Origin: Acidobacteriota bacterium
GTDB lineage: Bacteria > Acidobacteriota > Terriglobia > UBA7540 > JAPUME01
DNA length: 7,946 bases
Reading direction: 5' to 3'
Assembly: GCA_027294185.1 (NCBI GenBank)
Contig: JAPUME010000039.1
Location: 1-7,946 of the forward strand
The position numbers were made by a program, and so were the translations under genes. How positions within the stretch are numbered: position 1 is the first letter of the stretch; each line of letters starts with the position of its first letter. Under the pieces are notes generated by a model. That model worked only from the letters and a program-made list of their open reading frames with translations. It ran no database searches and was not told the DNA's origin. Below are positions 6,105-7,946 of this stretch, one piece after another.

Positions 6105-7915
6105 TACTTATTTCCCGCCTGCAGGTACGCGTGAATTTGCCGGGCCCTATTGAGAGGCACTGCTCGTGCCAACTCTTCCACATTCAATGTTCGGAGCGCT
6201 TTGACGCTGCCGAATCGCCTAAGCAGCAACTGGGCAGTTTTTTCTCCGACACCGCGGATACCCAGCAATTCAGTACTGAAACGGCTTTTCGAGCGTCGGA
6301 GGCGGTGAAAGCTTACGGCGAAGCGGTGTGTCTCATCTCGAATCTGTTGCACAAGGTGCAGCAGAGGCGAGTGAGGCTCCAGCCGAATGGGTTCCGCCTC
6401 ACGACCTTGTACGTAGATGATCTCCTCCTTCTTGGCGATGCTCGCAAGCGGCTGGTTGATGATCTCCATCTCCTCCAGGCCGGAGGCAGCGGCATGGAGT
6501 TGTCCCAGGCCGCCGTCGATCAGCACCAGGTCGGGCATCGCTTTCTTCTCACGCTGCAGGCGCCGGTAGCGCCGCCCCACGACTTCGCGGATGCTGGCGA
6601 AGTCGTCGTTCTTATCGACTGTCTTAATGATGAACTTCCGATAGTCCGACTTTCTCATTCGCCCCTTTTCCCAAACCACCATAGAGGCCACCGTATCGGT
6701 TCCCTGCAAGTGCGATATATCGAAGCACTCGATGCGGTGCGGGGCCTTTTGAAGATCGAGGGCCTCGGCAAGCGCAGCGGCCACCTCACGCGGCGTCGGT
6801 TTCAGCACCCGGAACCGGCGTTCGAAGGAGTGCCGGGCGTTGCGGCCCACCAGGTCGAGCAGAGCACGTTTCTGGCCTCTCTGCGGAGTCAGGATTTCTA
6901 CCTTCCCGCCCCGGCGCTCCGAGAGAATCTCCTCCAACACCCCGCGATCCTCAAAATCGAGCGGAACATGAATACCCTGCGGAATGTACTGCTGGTCGAG
7001 GTAGCACTGCTTGATCAGGGAATCGAAAAATTCTCCGGGCTCGATATCCTGCAGATCCTCCCAGAAAAACTCCCTGCGGTCCACTACTCTCCCGCCCCGC
7101 ATGTGAAACAGGTTCACCGCCGCCAGGGATCCTTCCCGATGGATACCAAAGATATCGATGTCGTAACCCGAGGAGGCGGCCAGCTTCTGCCGTTCTTTCA
7201 ACTGATCGATGGTAGAAACAAGGTCTCGATATCGAGCCGCCTCTTCGAACCGCTGCCCTCTGGATGCCTCCTGCATTCGCTCCTTGAGACTGTGAATCAA
7301 ATCCCCGGGGCGCGCTTCGAGCAACAGGCGAACGTCGCGGACCGCCTCCCCATATTTCTCATCGCTCGTAAGCCCGGCGGCGCAGGGGCCCTGGCATCGC
7401 TTGATGTAGTATTCAAGACACGGACGTGGATGGATTCGCGTCAGGTCCACCTTGCAGGAGGGCACCAGGAAGCGCCGGTGGATCAGGTCCACAATACGGT
7501 GAGCCAGCCGGGCCGGGAAGTAGGGGCCGAAGTAGAGCGAGCCGTCTTTCCTGAGGCGCCGGGTCACATAGACCCTGGGGAACTTCTCTTTTACGGTCAG
7601 TTTGATGTAGGGGTAGGTCTTGTCGTCGCGCAATAGAACGTTGTACCGCGGTTGGAATTTTTTGATCAGGTTATTTTCGAGCGCCAGGGCCTCTTTTTCA
7701 TTGTCGACAAGGATCCATTCGAGGTCCGTCGCCGCGTCCAACAACTGGGCGCGCTTGGTGTCGAAAGGCCCCGATTCCTGGCCATAGGAGCGCAGCCGCG
7801 CCCGCAGGTTCTTGGCCTTGCCGATGTAGATGACCCGCCCGCGTGAGGCTTTGAACAAGTAGACCCCCGGTTGAGAGGGAGCTTGCCGGCTTTTTGATTT
7901 CACAACTTTGCGCAT
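6104..7915 (-). CDS. uvrC: UvrABC system protein C (excinuclease subunit)
   Basis: UvrC makes the two cuts, 3' and 5' of a DNA lesion, after UvrA and UvrB have located it. The 603-residue product has all expected parts. The GIY-YIG nuclease (about 14-93) shows G17-V-Y19, Y30-I-G32, R40 and E80. Four cysteines C154, C166, C174 and C178 match the reported [4Fe-4S] ligands of E. coli UvrC. The UVR helix pair that binds UvrB is about 205-238. The RNase H-like nuclease has D399 in the DISH motif, D438, D467 in LIDGG and H537, and a helix-hairpin-helix DNA-binding end is about 547-600 (GIRGVGEKTA). ATG at 7915 gives a normal N-terminus; a TTG at 7936, just after an in-frame stop, is an alternative adding seven residues. 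Shine-Dalgarno evidence is weak for both. The promoter lies beyond the window. No uvrA or uvrB is nearby, which is usual. Confidence 0.98.
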   Translation of the reverse strand: MRKVVKSKSRQAPSQPGVYLFKASRGRVIYIGKAKNLRARLRSYGQESGPFDTKRAQLLDAATDLEWILVDNEKEALALENNLIKKFQPRYNVLLRDDKTYPYIKLTVKEKFPRVYVTRRLRKDGSLYFGPYFPARLAHRIVDLIHRRFLVPSCKVDLTRIHPRPCLEYYIKRCQGPCAAGLTSDEKYGEAVRDVRLLLEARPGDLIHSLKERMQEASRGQRFEEAARYRDLVSTIDQLKERQKLAASSGYDIDIFGIHREGSLAAVNLFHMRGGRVVDRREFFWEDLQDIEPGEFFDSLIKQCYLDQQYIPQGIHVPLDFEDRGVLEEILSERRGGKVEILTPQRGQKRALLDLVGRNARHSFERRFRVLKPTPREVAAALAEALDLQKAPHRIECFDISHLQGTDTVASMVVWEKGRMRKSDYRKFIIKTVDKNDDFASIREVVGRRYRRLQREKKAMPDLVLIDGGLGQLHAAASGLEEMEIINQPLASIAKKEEIIYVQGREAEPIRLEPHSPLLHLVQQIRDETHRFAVSFHRLRRSKSRFSTELLGIRGVGEKTAQLLLRRFGSVKALRTLNVEELARAVPLNRARQIHAYLQAGNK

Positions 7916-7946
7916 TTTCGTCCAGCAGGAAGCCAATCTTCAGTCC

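Noticed and set aside
6131..7636. A 501-codon open frame on the plus strand opposite uvrC.
   Set aside because: uvrC on the other strand is complete with all catalytic residues. The antisense product has no recognisable domain, and long antisense frames are common opposite GC-rich genes.

Overview
This window is about 60% G+C by eye and looks like ordinary chromosomal DNA from a GC-rich, non-model bacterium. The protein style suggests the Acidobacteriota: a two-domain SprT-like metalloprotease, a highly charged helical protein of a kind I associate with that phylum, and an MnmA with PCSLCN and GRCCSLDD motifs. This assignment is an impression from protein flavour, not a proof. No mobile element, CRISPR array, tRNA or rRNA was seen.

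Layout. Positions 1-1744 (+) hold the 3' end of a charged helical protein of unknown function, followed after 22 bp by a gene for a SprT/DUF45-like zinc metalloprotease. A 161-bp gap with a candidate promoter leads to a cysteine desulfurase gene (1906-3078, +). After a 110-bp gap comes mnmA (3189-4331, +). The convergent gene for a TIGR04282/DUF2064 glycosyltransferase-like protein (4328-5020, -) overlaps the mnmA stop by 4 bp. Next, all on the minus strand and listed by increasing coordinate, are a DUF948/YtxG-like membrane coiled-coil protein (5136-5648), a YtxH-like membrane protein (5691-5984) and uvrC (6104-7915). The two membrane genes are read from a shared promoter candidate at 6022-6050. 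uvrC is complete, beginning 31 bp inside the right edge.

Functional picture. The clearest functional unit is the desulfurase-mnmA pair: the desulfurase takes sulfur from cysteine and MnmA places it on U34 of tRNA. This resembles the dedicated YrvO-MnmA pair of Bacillus. A second unit is the YtxH-DUF948 pair, which recalls the ytxGHJ stress operon of Bacillus subtilis. UvrC is the nucleotide-excision-repair nuclease and keeps all its catalytic and iron-sulfur residues.

I found no convincing undescribed multi-gene system. The most open items are the first protein, which appears to be an internal duplication of a helical unit, and the N-terminal half of the SprT-like protease.
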